Shown here in pieces: positions 17,800 through 27,300 of a DNA stretch of 44,656 nucleotides. The translations under genes and the position numbers were made by a program. Numbering within the stretch: the first letter of the stretch is position 1; each line of letters starts with the position of its first letter. A model generated the notes under the pieces. That model was not told the origin of the DNA. It ran no database searches and was given only the letters and a program-made list of their open reading frames with translations. Source of the DNA: Bacteroidota bacterium (GTDB lineage Bacteria > Bacteroidota > Bacteroidia > Chitinophagales > Chitinophagaceae); contig JAKPSI010000094.1 in the NCBI GenBank assembly GCA_029555415.1, forward strand, positions 1 through 44,656, in the 5' to 3' direction.

Positions 17800-19644
17800 T
17801 TGAAGCATCTCGGCGCGTTAAATAAATATTTCTGGAAATACAGGATACGCTTACTGGGCGGGATCCTGTTCGTGACCCTGTCCAACTATTTCAACGTGCT
17901 GTCGCCTCAGATCACCGGCTTCGTGATTGATTTCGTTCAGCGCGCGCTGCATTTGCCCGGGTATCATGCGCCGGATAAACAACCGCAATATGATATCCTG
18001 GTCAGGACTTTCACCGATAAAGTACAGCTGCAGTCTTATAGTGTTGGAAGTGTGGTGGCCTTATGTGGTATCACCATCCTGCTCTTCGCATTGTTGCGTG
18101 GTTTCTTCCTGTTCCTGATGCGGCAAACCATCATCGTCATGAGCCGTTACATTGAATTCGATCAGAAGAATGAAGTGTACCGGCACTATCAAATGCTCGA
18201 TACCTCTTTTTACAAGACGCACAGTACGGGTGATCTCATGAACCGGATCACGGAAGATGTATCGCGTGTCAGAATGTTCACCGGTCCGGCCATCATGTAC
18301 CTCGTTAACCTGGTCGCCATCATTTCACTCAGTGTATTCTTCATGTGGCGCCGCGATCATGAACTTACATTGTATGTGCTGGCGCCACTGCCGATCCTGG
18401 CCATTACGATCTATCTGGTCAATAATACCATCAACCGGAAAAGTGAAGCGATCCAGGAATCCTTGTCATCGCTCACCACGAATGCCCAGGAATCTTATTC
18501 CGGTATCCGTGTGATCAAATCATTCGTGCAGGAAAAAGCCATGCTGGGTTTCTTCACCCGCAACAGTGAGACGTACCGCAAGAACGCGATCGGCCTCGCG
18601 AAGGTGGAAGCGATCTATTTTCCATCCATCACTTTACTCATCGGTCTCAGTACACTGCTCACCATCATGATCGGTGGTATCTATGCGATCCGTGGCGGGC
18701 ATGATATAGGCGTCAACACCATTGTGGAGTTCGTGATGTATATCAATATGCTCACTTTTCCGGTGAGTGCCATTGGTCTGACGGCAAGTATGATCCAGCG
18801 TGCGGCGGCTTCACAGAAAAGGATCAATGAATTCCTGGATACACGATCCAATATAACTGATCCGGAAAAGCCCGTCCCGCTTGATCTGCAGGGCGAAGTA
18901 AGTTTCAATAAGGTCGATTTTACGTACGCGCATACCGGCATTCATGCGCTGAAGGACTTTACCTTGAATATCCGCAAAGGAGAGAAAGTAGCGATCGTTG
19001 GAAGGACAGGTAGCGGAAAGACCACCCTTGTACAATTGCTGCTGAGAATGGTGGAACCTGATCAGGGCACCATAAAATTAGACGGGCAGGATATCCGTAA
19101 CCTCTCCCTTCGTTCTATACGGGAACAAGTGAGTTATGTGCCACAGGATGTATTCCTGTTCAGTGATACGGTAGAGAACAATATCCGTTTCGGCGCACCG
19201 CATGCGGACCGCGCACAGGTGGTACAAGCGGCAAAGGCAGCCAGTGTGGACAATGAGATCCTGGGATTTGCTCATCAATACGATACCATGATCGGGGAGC
19301 GGGGCGTTACACTCAGTGGAGGTCAGAAACAAAGGATATCCATTGCACGGGCCCTGATCCGGGAACCTAAACTGGTCATCTTTGATGACTGCCTGAGCGC
19401 CGTGGATGCCAAGACCGAAAAAGCCATCATCGGTCACCTGGATGAGTTCCTGCGCGACCGTACCGCACTCATCATCACCCACCGGATCTTCTCACTCTTC
19501 AGGTTCGACAAGATCGTTGTGCTGGAAGACGGCAGGATCGTGGAAGAGGGTACGCACGACAGTTTGCTGGCCATGGGCGGCTATTATGCCGATCTGTTTG
19601 CCCGCCAGCAGGAGCAGGAGCGGAGCCAGCCTCCGGTTGCCTAA
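17800..19644 (+). CDS. ABC exporter half-subunit (fused permease-ATPase, MdlA/MsbA-like)
   Basis: Six-helix permease domain (about residues 1-330) fused to an ATPase domain (~350-614). Walker A is 'GRTGSGKTT' with K407, the signature is 'LSGGQKQR', and Walker B ends D529-D530 ('FDDCLSAVD') where the catalytic Glu normally follows the Asp. A switch His follows in 'LIITHRIFS'. The D-D pair is typical of the degenerate-site partner in heterodimeric exporters such as the MdlA/YheI group, yet no partner gene lies beside it. It acts in the inner membrane; substrate (lipid or drug) unknown. The start is TTG at 17800, placed where the homologous N-terminus begins. The region upstream holds two heptamer arrays and a TAATTTCG box (17775-17782) that may be a weak -7 element. 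Confidence 0.9.
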   Translation: MKHLGALNKYFWKYRIRLLGGILFVTLSNYFNVLSPQITGFVIDFVQRALHLPGYHAPDKQPQYDILVRTFTDKVQLQSYSVGSVVALCGITILLFALLRGFFLFLMRQTIIVMSRYIEFDQKNEVYRHYQMLDTSFYKTHSTGDLMNRITEDVSRVRMFTGPAIMYLVNLVAIISLSVFFMWRRDHELTLYVLAPLPILAITIYLVNNTINRKSEAIQESLSSLTTNAQESYSGIRVIKSFVQEKAMLGFFTRNSETYRKNAIGLAKVEAIYFPSITLLIGLSTLLTIMIGGIYAIRGGHDIGVNTIVEFVMYINMLTFPVSAIGLTASMIQRAAASQKRINEFLDTRSNITDPEKPVPLDLQGEVSFNKVDFTYAHTGIHALKDFTLNIRKGEKVAIVGRTGSGKTTLVQLLLRMVEPDQGTIKLDGQDIRNLSLRSIREQVSYVPQDVFLFSDTVENNIRFGAPHADRAQVVQAAKAASVDNEILGFAHQYDTMIGERGVTLSGGQKQRISIARALIREPKLVIFDDCLSAVDAKTEKAIIGHLDEFLRDRTALIITHRIFSLFRFDKIVVLEDGRIVEEGTHDSLLAMGGYYADLFARQQEQERSQPPVA

Positions 19645-19681
19645 AGCCGGATATGCCCCGTTCCATAGCCCTTTAAGCCGA

Positions 19682-19712
19682 TTTGGCCGTTTCAAAAACA
19701 TCAATATATTTG
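19682..19712 (+). promoter_or_regulatory. Bacteroidota-type promoter for the PUR-domain gene
   Basis: TTTG at 19682-19685, a 19-bp spacer, then TATATTTG at 19705-19712. This fits the -33/-7 consensus TTTG-N19..21-TAnnTTTG of the Bacteroidota sigma factor. Transcription would start about 7 bp further on, giving a leader of roughly 57 nt. Confidence 0.75.
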
Positions 19713-19775
19713 TAAGTCCCTGTGAAGAATCCCAAAACAACCAAAGCAATTCCTTAACTGCTAAAAACTTACAAC

Positions 19776-20210
19776 GTGACGTACGAGAACAATGACAAGA
19801 AAATGGAAAGCATTTACAGCAAGCGGATCCGCGCAGGGAAAAGACGGACCTACTTCTTTGATGTAAGAGCTACCCGCGGTAACGATTATTACCTCACGAT
19901 CACAGAAAGCCGTAAACGGTTTGATGACAACGGGTATGACCGTCACAAGATCTTCCTCTACAAAGAAGACTTCAACAAATTCATCAAAGCCCTCGGTGAA
20001 GCAGTGGATTATGTGAAAACAGATCTGATGCCTGACTTCGACTTCGATGCTTTCAATCATGATGAGAATCCGGATGAAGCCGGCAATGGCGGACCTGTTG
20101 CACACACAGAACCTGTGCAGGAAGAGGTCGTAGCCCGCGCAGAAGAGCCCGCCCGTGAAAGCAGCGTTCCTGATGTTTCCGCTAATTCAGAAGAAGTAGA
20201 TAAGTGGTAA
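19776..20210 (+). CDS. DUF3276 / PUR-alpha-like nucleic-acid-binding protein
   Basis: Small cytoplasmic protein (144 residues) of the DUF3276 family, which has the PUR-alpha fold that binds single-stranded DNA or RNA. The conserved block is residues ~13-90: 'YSKRIRAGKRRTYFFDVRAT', then 'DYYLTITESRKRF', then 'KIFLYKEDFNKFIKAL'. The rest is an acidic low-complexity tail. The family is nearly universal in Bacteroidota, but its cellular role is poorly defined. I take GTG at 19776 as the start; an in-frame ATG at 19803 would remove nine residues and also leave the PUR block intact. It has its own promoter and a likely terminator, so it is probably monocistronic. Confidence 0.88.
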   Translation: MTYENNDKKMESIYSKRIRAGKRRTYFFDVRATRGNDYYLTITESRKRFDDNGYDRHKIFLYKEDFNKFIKALGEAVDYVKTDLMPDFDFDAFNHDENPDEAGNGGPVAHTEPVQEEVVARAEEPARESSVPDVSANSEEVDKW

Positions 20211-20235
20211 TCAGGTACTTGTTAAGGACTAAAAT

Positions 20236-20257
20236 ATCCGCAACAGCGGATGTTTTA
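20236..20257 (+). terminator. putative terminator of the PUR-domain gene
   Basis: ATCCGC (20236-20241), loop AACA, GCGGAT (20246-20251), followed by GTTTTAATA. The 6-bp stem is short but perfect, and it lies 26 bp after the stop. Confidence 0.5.
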
Positions 20258-20272
20258 ATACCCTAAAAAGCA

Positions 20273-20384
20273 TATCTTTAAGCGCCAAACTAAACTGTCG
20301 GATGAGTAAACTTTACACTCCTTCTGCTTTATTTATAACTGTCAAATTCAAAACTAATTAGTAGCCATGCCCTGTGTGTGGCTA
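20273..20384 (+). promoter_or_regulatory. leader of the first large T9SS protein: -7-like box and hairpin
   Basis: TATCTTTA (20273-20280) is one base off the TAnnTTTG -7 element. TAGCCA (20362-20367) pairs with TGGCTA (20379-20384), giving a small hairpin in a leader of about 130 nt. This is the only structure I see in the 207-bp gap besides the upstream terminator. Confidence 0.35.
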
Positions 20385-20417
20385 TTGGTGTTTATTAAAT
20401 CAATTAAATAACAAATT

Positions 20418-23400
20418 ATGCAACCAAAATCTACTCCTGGAAGTGTAGCGTCCTTTTTTCTGAGGTTCCTGCCGGTGACGATGATGCTGCTGATGCTCTC
20501 CTTTGCCGGTTTTTCTCAGGCAGGACGCAGTGCGGTAACCGATCCCCAGCCTGCAGGTGCTGTTCTTTCACAGCCCCGCCTGGTAGTACCGCAGGTAACA
20601 GTCCCGGTCCAGGTGAATCCTTCTGACAATGATCTGGGCAGGCCCAACAAAGCTTTAAAGGGTACACCTGTCGCCAGTAAAAACACCCTGGCCAACAGAA
20701 CAACTGCCTGTACTTTCACAGGAGCGCTCGATGCAAGCGATCCTACGCTTTCTACCCGCCTTTTCCGTGGTGGTATTTCAAGTACCTGCGGCGGTACTCA
20801 GGCTTTCCCCGGTACTTCAGGTGCAGGGCCTTATTATTATGATACTTATTCGATCCGCAATACGACCGGTGCCTGTCAGTGTGTGACTTTTACACTCACT
20901 ACAACAGATGCAACCGCCAATATTCAGTTCGCTGTTTATAATGGCAGTTTCAATCCGGCGAACCTGGCAACGAATTATTTCGCTGATCCGGGTCTCAGTA
21001 CAGGTACTCCTCCCTCCGCACTGAGCTGTAGTGCTACAGTTGCCAACGGACAGGATCTTGTTCTGATCGTTTATACAGTGAATGGTTCACAGCCTGCAAG
21101 CGATTATTCTCTTGCTGTCAGCAACCTGAACTGTAATCCTCCTTCAAGCTGCTCTTTCACTGGCGCTCTGGCAGGAACAGATGCAAGCATGACCAATCGT
21201 CTGAACCGTCCCGGTGGTGGTGCAGGCGTATGCGGTAGCACAAGAGCTTTCCCCGGCGTTATTGCTGGCGGACCGTTCCTTTATGATGTTTATACCATTA
21301 AGAACACAACTGGTGCTTCTCAGTGTGTAACACTGAATCTTACCAATGCTGATGCAACTTCAAACATCCAGTTCGCCGTTTACAACGGAACATTCGATCC
21401 GCTGAACCTGGCAACGAATTATATGTCTGACCCGTATCAGAGCCAGCCTGGTCCCGGTACGGTTACCACATCGGTTACAGTTCCGAACAACACAACATTG
21501 AAACTGGTTGTATTCGGGGTAAATGCTTCTGAAGCCACCAGCAGTTATACATTATCTGAAACTGGTCTGCCCTGCGATTGCTCCGGCACACCGGCTCCGG
21601 GAAATACAGTTACCTGTAACAACCCGGTTTGCGCTGGCGTTCCTTTCAGCCTGTCACTCCAGAATAATCCTTTCGCAGGTTCATTCACCTATCAGTGGCA
21701 GTCTTCACCCGATAACGTAACATATACGAATATCGCCGGTGCAACAGCTTCTTCAGTAAGCCGTACACAAAATGCAGCGACCTGGTATCGTTGTGTAGTC
21801 ACTTGCGCTGCTTCCGGACTGACTGCCAACTCAACACCGCTCCAGGTTACCATGAATGCACCTACAGCATGCTATTGTGCTGCGGATGCCCTGGATCAGG
21901 TCTTTGAAAAGATCAGCAATGTGACTTTCAATACGATCAATAACAACTCTACTTCTACCAATGGTTATGAGAACTTCACTGCGATCTCTACCACACTGGT
22001 AAAACAACAGTCTGCTCCGATCACCGTAACTCTGGCCGGCGGTTTCAGTTCCGACCAGGTACTGGTTTGGATCGACTTCAACCAGGATGGTGACTTCTTC
22101 GATGTGGGTGAGAATGTTTACTCATCTACTCCCGGCACAGGTCCTCATACCGGCACGATCACGATCCCGAACTCTGCCCTCACCGGAACGACACGCATGC
22201 GTATCCGTATGCATGATACATTCGGTGCTCTTCCCAATGCAACACCTTGCGGAAGTTCAGACTATGGTCAGGTTGAAGATTATACCGTGAATATCCAGCC
22301 TTGTATCCAGGGTACATTCACCACACAACCTTCTAATACCACAGCTACCTGCGGTAGTAACGCAACGATCACTTTCGCTGCTACAGGTTCTGTCCTCACT
22401 TATCAGTGGGAGCAGCGTGTGAGTGCATCTGCACCGTGGACGACTGTTACGAATGGTGGTATCTATGCAGGTGCCACTACAGCAAGCCTGGTCCTGACAG
22501 GTGTACCTGTTAGCATGAACGGCTATCAGTACCGCGCATTAATGAGCGGTCCATGTACAGCTGTTGACGCTTCCAACGTGGTGACACTGACAGTGAATCC
22601 GCTGCTGGCTACGGTTACACCGACATCCGCAACGATCTGTCTCGGTTCCATTCAGCCGCTGAGCATCACGAACGTGACTTCAGCACCCACAACTAGCACT
22701 TTCTCTTCTGGTGTCATTTCAGTGCCCATTCCTGATAATACGGTAGCAGGTGCTTCCCATACTATTGCAGTATCCGGTATCCCTGTAGGTTCGATCATCA
22801 ACTCCATGAGCGTGAAATGTACGATCCCGCATACATGGGTAGGTGACCTCGTAATGGTGCTGAAAGCTCCGAACGGTGCAGTCCTTAATCTGGATTACTA
22901 TCTGACCGCCACCGGTGGTGCAGGTGTAACAACAGGTTTCAGCAATACGATCATCAGCTCAACAGGAACAACTTCACTCGGAGCAGGTTCCAATCCTTAT
23001 ACAGGTACTTTCAAAGCGGATGGTGCCGGCCCGGCATCCAGTCCCGCTGCAGGTCCTACAGGTTTCGCACCAACAGTAGGAACTTTTGCAGGTCTTTATT
23101 CAACACCGAACGGAAACTATACACTCGCTATCTATGATGGTGGTGGTGGTGACGTAGGTACACTGACCAACTGGTCTCTGGATATCACATATACTGCTCC
23201 TGTATTCGCTTCAGGTACATGGTCTGCAAGTCCGGCCAGCCCGAACACGATGTTCACGGATGCAGCTGCTACAGTGCCTTACACCGGTAACGCTGTAACA
23301 ACGATCTATGTGAAACCGACCGTTAATACTGTTTACTCTGTTGTGGTTGCTACAGCAACTTGTACAACTCCTGCGCTGAATATTCCTGTGAATGTTACGA

Positions 23401-24203
23401 ACCCCGCAACCAGCGTAGTAGCTCCGGCTAATACTGCAGCTTGCGTTGGTAAGAACGCTACATTTACGGTAAGCTCAGCAGGTGGACCTAATACGTATCA
23501 GTGGCAGGTCAGCACCAATGGAGGTACAACGTATACGAATATCAGCGGTGCAACAGCTGCAACACTTACCCTGACTGGTGTTGCGCAAAGCCAGAATGGA
23601 AACCTGTATCGTTGTATTGTAACTGCAGCTCCCTGCGGAGCGGTTACAAGTGGTGCAGCCACACTTACTGTGAATGGTCTGCCGAACGTGACCATTGCTA
23701 CCACAACACCATCACTGGTTCCGGGCCGTACATCAACGATCACTGCTACCAGCTCACCCGCAGCAGCATCTTATGTATGGAACCTTAATGGCTCACCGAT
23801 CTCCGGTGCTACGGCTTCTACTTATGTTGCCAACATCGACGGACTGGGTACTTATAAAGCCACTGTTACAGACGTGAATGGTTGTGTGAACAGCAGTTCC
23901 AACAGCATCACCCTGACAGCGGAAGAATCAGATCGCCTCTGGATCTATCCCAACCCGAATGACGGTAACTTCCAGGTTCGCCTTTACCATAGCGCTGACC
24001 TGAATGAGAAACGCGTGGTTTCTGTTTATACAGAGAACGGTGTACTGGTTGAAACCAGGGAATATGCCCTCGATAACCTGACCAGCCCGTACCTGAAAAT
24101 GGACTTCAAACTCCCGCGCCTCGCACCCGGTGCTTATGTGGTCAAAGTGGCCCATAAATACACAGGAAAAGAGACCTCCGGAGTGATGATCATCCACCAC
24201 TAA
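20418..24203 (+). CDS. large T9SS-secreted multidomain protein with GEVED and P-type domains (paralogue 1)
   Basis: A 1,261-residue exported protein of unknown function. The first ~35 residues form a long signal region (basic start, hydrophobic 'MMLLMLSFAGFSQ'). Two related beta domains follow at about 97-240 and 245-385, each with a paired-Cys 'CxCVTFTLT' or 'SQCVTLNLT' strand. After these come an Ig-like domain (~395-480), a GEVED domain (~540-626, 'VWIDFNQDGDFFDVGE' to 'YGQVEDYTV'), an Ig-like domain (~642-720), and a proprotein-convertase P-type domain (~760-925, 'CTIPHTWVGDLVMVLKAPNG' to 'GDVGTLTNWSLDI'). More Ig-like repeats precede a type A T9SS sorting domain at ~1171-1261, starting 'RLWIYPNPNDG'. 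There is no protease domain, so the P-domain may act as a binding module. It is expected at the cell surface or released as an adhesin or matrix component. Confidence 0.9.
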   Translation: MQPKSTPGSVASFFLRFLPVTMMLLMLSFAGFSQAGRSAVTDPQPAGAVLSQPRLVVPQVTVPVQVNPSDNDLGRPNKALKGTPVASKNTLANRTTACTFTGALDASDPTLSTRLFRGGISSTCGGTQAFPGTSGAGPYYYDTYSIRNTTGACQCVTFTLTTTDATANIQFAVYNGSFNPANLATNYFADPGLSTGTPPSALSCSATVANGQDLVLIVYTVNGSQPASDYSLAVSNLNCNPPSSCSFTGALAGTDASMTNRLNRPGGGAGVCGSTRAFPGVIAGGPFLYDVYTIKNTTGASQCVTLNLTNADATSNIQFAVYNGTFDPLNLATNYMSDPYQSQPGPGTVTTSVTVPNNTTLKLVVFGVNASEATSSYTLSETGLPCDCSGTPAPGNTVTCNNPVCAGVPFSLSLQNNPFAGSFTYQWQSSPDNVTYTNIAGATASSVSRTQNAATWYRCVVTCAASGLTANSTPLQVTMNAPTACYCAADALDQVFEKISNVTFNTINNNSTSTNGYENFTAISTTLVKQQSAPITVTLAGGFSSDQVLVWIDFNQDGDFFDVGENVYSSTPGTGPHTGTITIPNSALTGTTRMRIRMHDTFGALPNATPCGSSDYGQVEDYTVNIQPCIQGTFTTQPSNTTATCGSNATITFAATGSVLTYQWEQRVSASAPWTTVTNGGIYAGATTASLVLTGVPVSMNGYQYRALMSGPCTAVDASNVVTLTVNPLLATVTPTSATICLGSIQPLSITNVTSAPTTSTFSSGVISVPIPDNTVAGASHTIAVSGIPVGSIINSMSVKCTIPHTWVGDLVMVLKAPNGAVLNLDYYLTATGGAGVTTGFSNTIISSTGTTSLGAGSNPYTGTFKADGAGPASSPAAGPTGFAPTVGTFAGLYSTPNGNYTLAIYDGGGGDVGTLTNWSLDITYTAPVFASGTWSASPASPNTMFTDAAATVPYTGNAVTTIYVKPTVNTVYSVVVATATCTTPALNIPVNVTNPATSVVAPANTAACVGKNATFTVSSAGGPNTYQWQVSTNGGTTYTNISGATAATLTLTGVAQSQNGNLYRCIVTAAPCGAVTSGAATLTVNGLPNVTIATTTPSLVPGRTSTITATSSPAAASYVWNLNGSPISGATASTYVANIDGLGTYKATVTDVNGCVNSSSNSITLTAEESDRLWIYPNPNDGNFQVRLYHSADLNEKRVVSVYTENGVLVETREYALDNLTSPYLKMDFKLPRLAPGAYVVKVAHKYTGKETSGVMIIHH

Positions 24204-24231
24204 GACAGGGCTCAGAAGGCCTTAAAATACA

Positions 24232-24260
24232 AGCCCCCCGGACAACCGGGGGGCTTTTTT
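24232..24260 (+). terminator. strong intrinsic terminator
   Basis: AGCCCCCCGG (24232-24241), loop ACAA, CCGGGGGGCT (24246-24255), then six T. This perfect 10-bp GC stem is a classic terminator and separates the two paralogous genes into two transcripts. Confidence 0.95.
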
Positions 24261-24269
24261 ATGCGTTCA

Positions 24270-24329
24270 AAATCAGGGGGTAATATTTTTTACGGTTATC
24301 CAAAAAAAAATTATCTTTCACCCTGATTT
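24270..24329 (+). promoter_or_regulatory. inverted repeat flanking a -7-like box before paralogue 2
   Basis: AAATCAGGG (24270-24278) and CCCTGATTT (24321-24329) are perfect 9-bp inverted repeats 42 bp apart. TATCTTTC, one base off TAnnTTTG, lies between them at 24312-24319. This could be an operator pair or a long-loop leader hairpin. Confidence 0.4.
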
Positions 24330-24376
24330 CCGGACTTTCCCGAGATAGGGACGTTTCATTCATTAAACATTTTTCT

Positions 24377-27300
24377 ATGCAACCAAAATCTACTCACGGA
24401 AGTGTAGTGTCTTTCTGCTTAAGATTATTTGCAATGGTATTGGTATTTCTTACTGCCGCCAATACTTCTTTCTCTCAAAATGCTGCTGCTGTAAACGGCA
24501 GTGACAATGACCTTGGCAGGCCCAATAAATCCGCCAAAGGCGTTCCTGTTCAATCCAAACTGATCCAGCAAACTGATCGTACACAAGCCTGTACTTTCAA
24601 TGGTGCATTGGGTGCAGGTGATCCCACACTGCCAACACGACTTTTCCGTGGCGGTATTTCCAGTGCTTGCGGATCCACACAAGCCTATCCCGGAACTACT
24701 GGTGCAGGACCTTACTATTATGATACGTACACCATCCGTAATACGACCGGTGCATGTCAGTGCGTTACTTTCACATTGACCACAAGTGATGCAACTGCCA
24801 ATATCCAGTTCGCTGTTTACAATGGCAGTTTCAACCCTGCAAACCTTGCATCCAACTATCTGGGAGATCCGGGTCTGAGTACCGGTACACCTCCAACAAC
24901 CCTCGCCACATCCCTCACCGTTGCAAATGGTCAGGATCTTGTACTCGTTGTTTTCTCAATTGGTGCAAACCAGGCTGTAAGCAACTATGCTCTGGCCGTA
25001 AATAACCTGAACTGTAATCCTCCTGCTTCCTGCGCTTTCTCAGGTGCTTTAACAGGAACGGATACATTCCTCGGTCAGCGTCTCGTAAAATCCGGTCTTA
25101 GCCCTGTTTGCGGTGTAGCGAATGCTTACCCCGGTGCAACAGGTGCGGGTCCTTACTACTACGATACTTACAGCATCAGCAATACAACAGGTTCCAGCCA
25201 GTGCGTTACTTTCACACTGACCAATACCGATCCTTCTACTGATATCATGTTCGCGCTGTATAACGGTACATTCAATCCTGCTAACCTGGCTGCCAACTAT
25301 CTGGCGGATCCCGGAACCAGTACCGGTGTACCGGGTGTGGCAAGAACGATCAACTATACCGTTCCGAACGGTCAGAATCTCGTGATCGTCGTATTTGGTG
25401 TCAATGCTTCAGAAGTCACCGGTGGCTATACCGTTTCCGTGAACGGGCTGCCCTGTAACTGCTCAGGTACACCCGCTCCAGGAAATACTGTTACATGTAA
25501 TAACCCCGTATGCGCAGGTGTTCCTTTCGGTCTCTCTCTGCAGAACAATCCTTTCAGCGGTGGTTTCACATATCAGTGGCAGTCCTCTACCGATAACGTA
25601 ACTTATACGAATATCGCCGGCGCGACAGCTTCTACTACTACCCGCACTCAAGCTGTAGCAACATGGTACCGTTGCGTAGTGACTTGTGTTACTTCAGGCG
25701 CATCCGCTAACTCTACCCCGGTTCAGATCACTATGAACCCGGTTACATCCTGCTATTGTGCAGCCGGTGCTACCGATCAGGTCTTCGAAAAGATCTCCAA
25801 CGTTACTTTCAATACGATCAATAATAACTCTACTTCCACTGGTGGATATGAGAATTTCACAGCTGTTGGTACAACTGTTGTACAAAGCCAGAAAGTTCCC
25901 ATCACGATCACACTGTCCAACGGTTTCAGTTCTGACCAGGGTCTGGTTTGGATCGACTTCAACCAGGATGGCGACTTCTTCGATGCTGGTGAACTCGTGT
26001 TCAGCAGCCAGCCGAGTGCAGGTCCCTTCACAGGTCTCGTAACGATCCCGGCCAATGCCCCCACAGGAACGACTCGCATGCGTATCCGCCTGCATGATAC
26101 GTTTGGCGCATTACCTAATGCAACTCCTTGCGGCCTTTCCGATTACGGTCAGGTTGAAGACTATTCCATCACGATCAATCCTTGCGTACAGGGTGTGTTC
26201 ACCACACAGCCTGCTAACACCGCAACTACCTGCGGTGCCAATGCTACGATCACTGTTGCGGCTACCGGTTCTGTACTGAGCTATCAGTGGCAGGAACGTG
26301 TGAACGCATCAGCTGTATGGACAACAGTTACCAACGGTGGAGTTTACTCCGGAGCAACTACGACCAGCCTTACACTGACCGGCGTACCTGTTTCCATGAA
26401 CGGTTATCAGTACCGCGTTGTACTGAGCGGTCCTTGTACAGCGATCGATTTCTCTGCTCCCGCAACACTGACCGTTAACCCGCTGATCGCAACGGTGAAC
26501 CCGACTTCCGCTACGATCTGTACAGGTTCTGTTCAGCAGATCACTATCACTAATATCACATCAGCTCCTGCTACCACTACATACTCTTCCGGCGCTATTT
26601 CAGTAGCCATCCCGGATGCAAGTGCAGCAGGTGCGAACCATACGATCCCTGTTTCCGGCATTCCTGTCGGTTCTGTGATCACGGGCATGAGCGTTAAATG
26701 CACGATCCCCCATACATGGGTAGGTGACCTGGTAATGGTTCTGAAAGCCCCCAACGGCCAGATCCTGAACCTCGACTACTTCCTTTCCGGTACAGGTGGT
26801 GCAGGTGCAACAACCGGCTTCAGCAACACGATCATCAGCTCTGCTGGTACAACAGCGCTGGGCGCAGGTTCTAACCCGTACTCAGCAACCTTTAAAGCTG
26901 ATGCCGCAAGTACTGCAACATTCGGTCCGCTCGGTCCTACAGGCTTTACGCCCACTACGACCTCATGGGCTCCGCTCTGGTCAACACCGAACGGTAACTA
27001 TACACTTGCCATCTATGATGGTGGCGGTGGTGACGTAGGAACCCTGACCAACTGGTCACTCGATATCACTTATGTAGCACCTGTATTCGCAACCGGTACC
27101 TGGACATCCGCTCCGGCCGCTCCGAATACGATCTTCCTGGATGCTGCCTGCACGATCCCTTATGTTCCCGGAACTCCGGTAACTACGGTTTATGTGAAAC
27201 CCACTGTGAATACGAACTACTCTGTTGTGGTGGCTACTGCAACATGTACAACACCGGCAACAGTTATACCAGTGAATGTTACTAACCCTGTTACTGCTGT

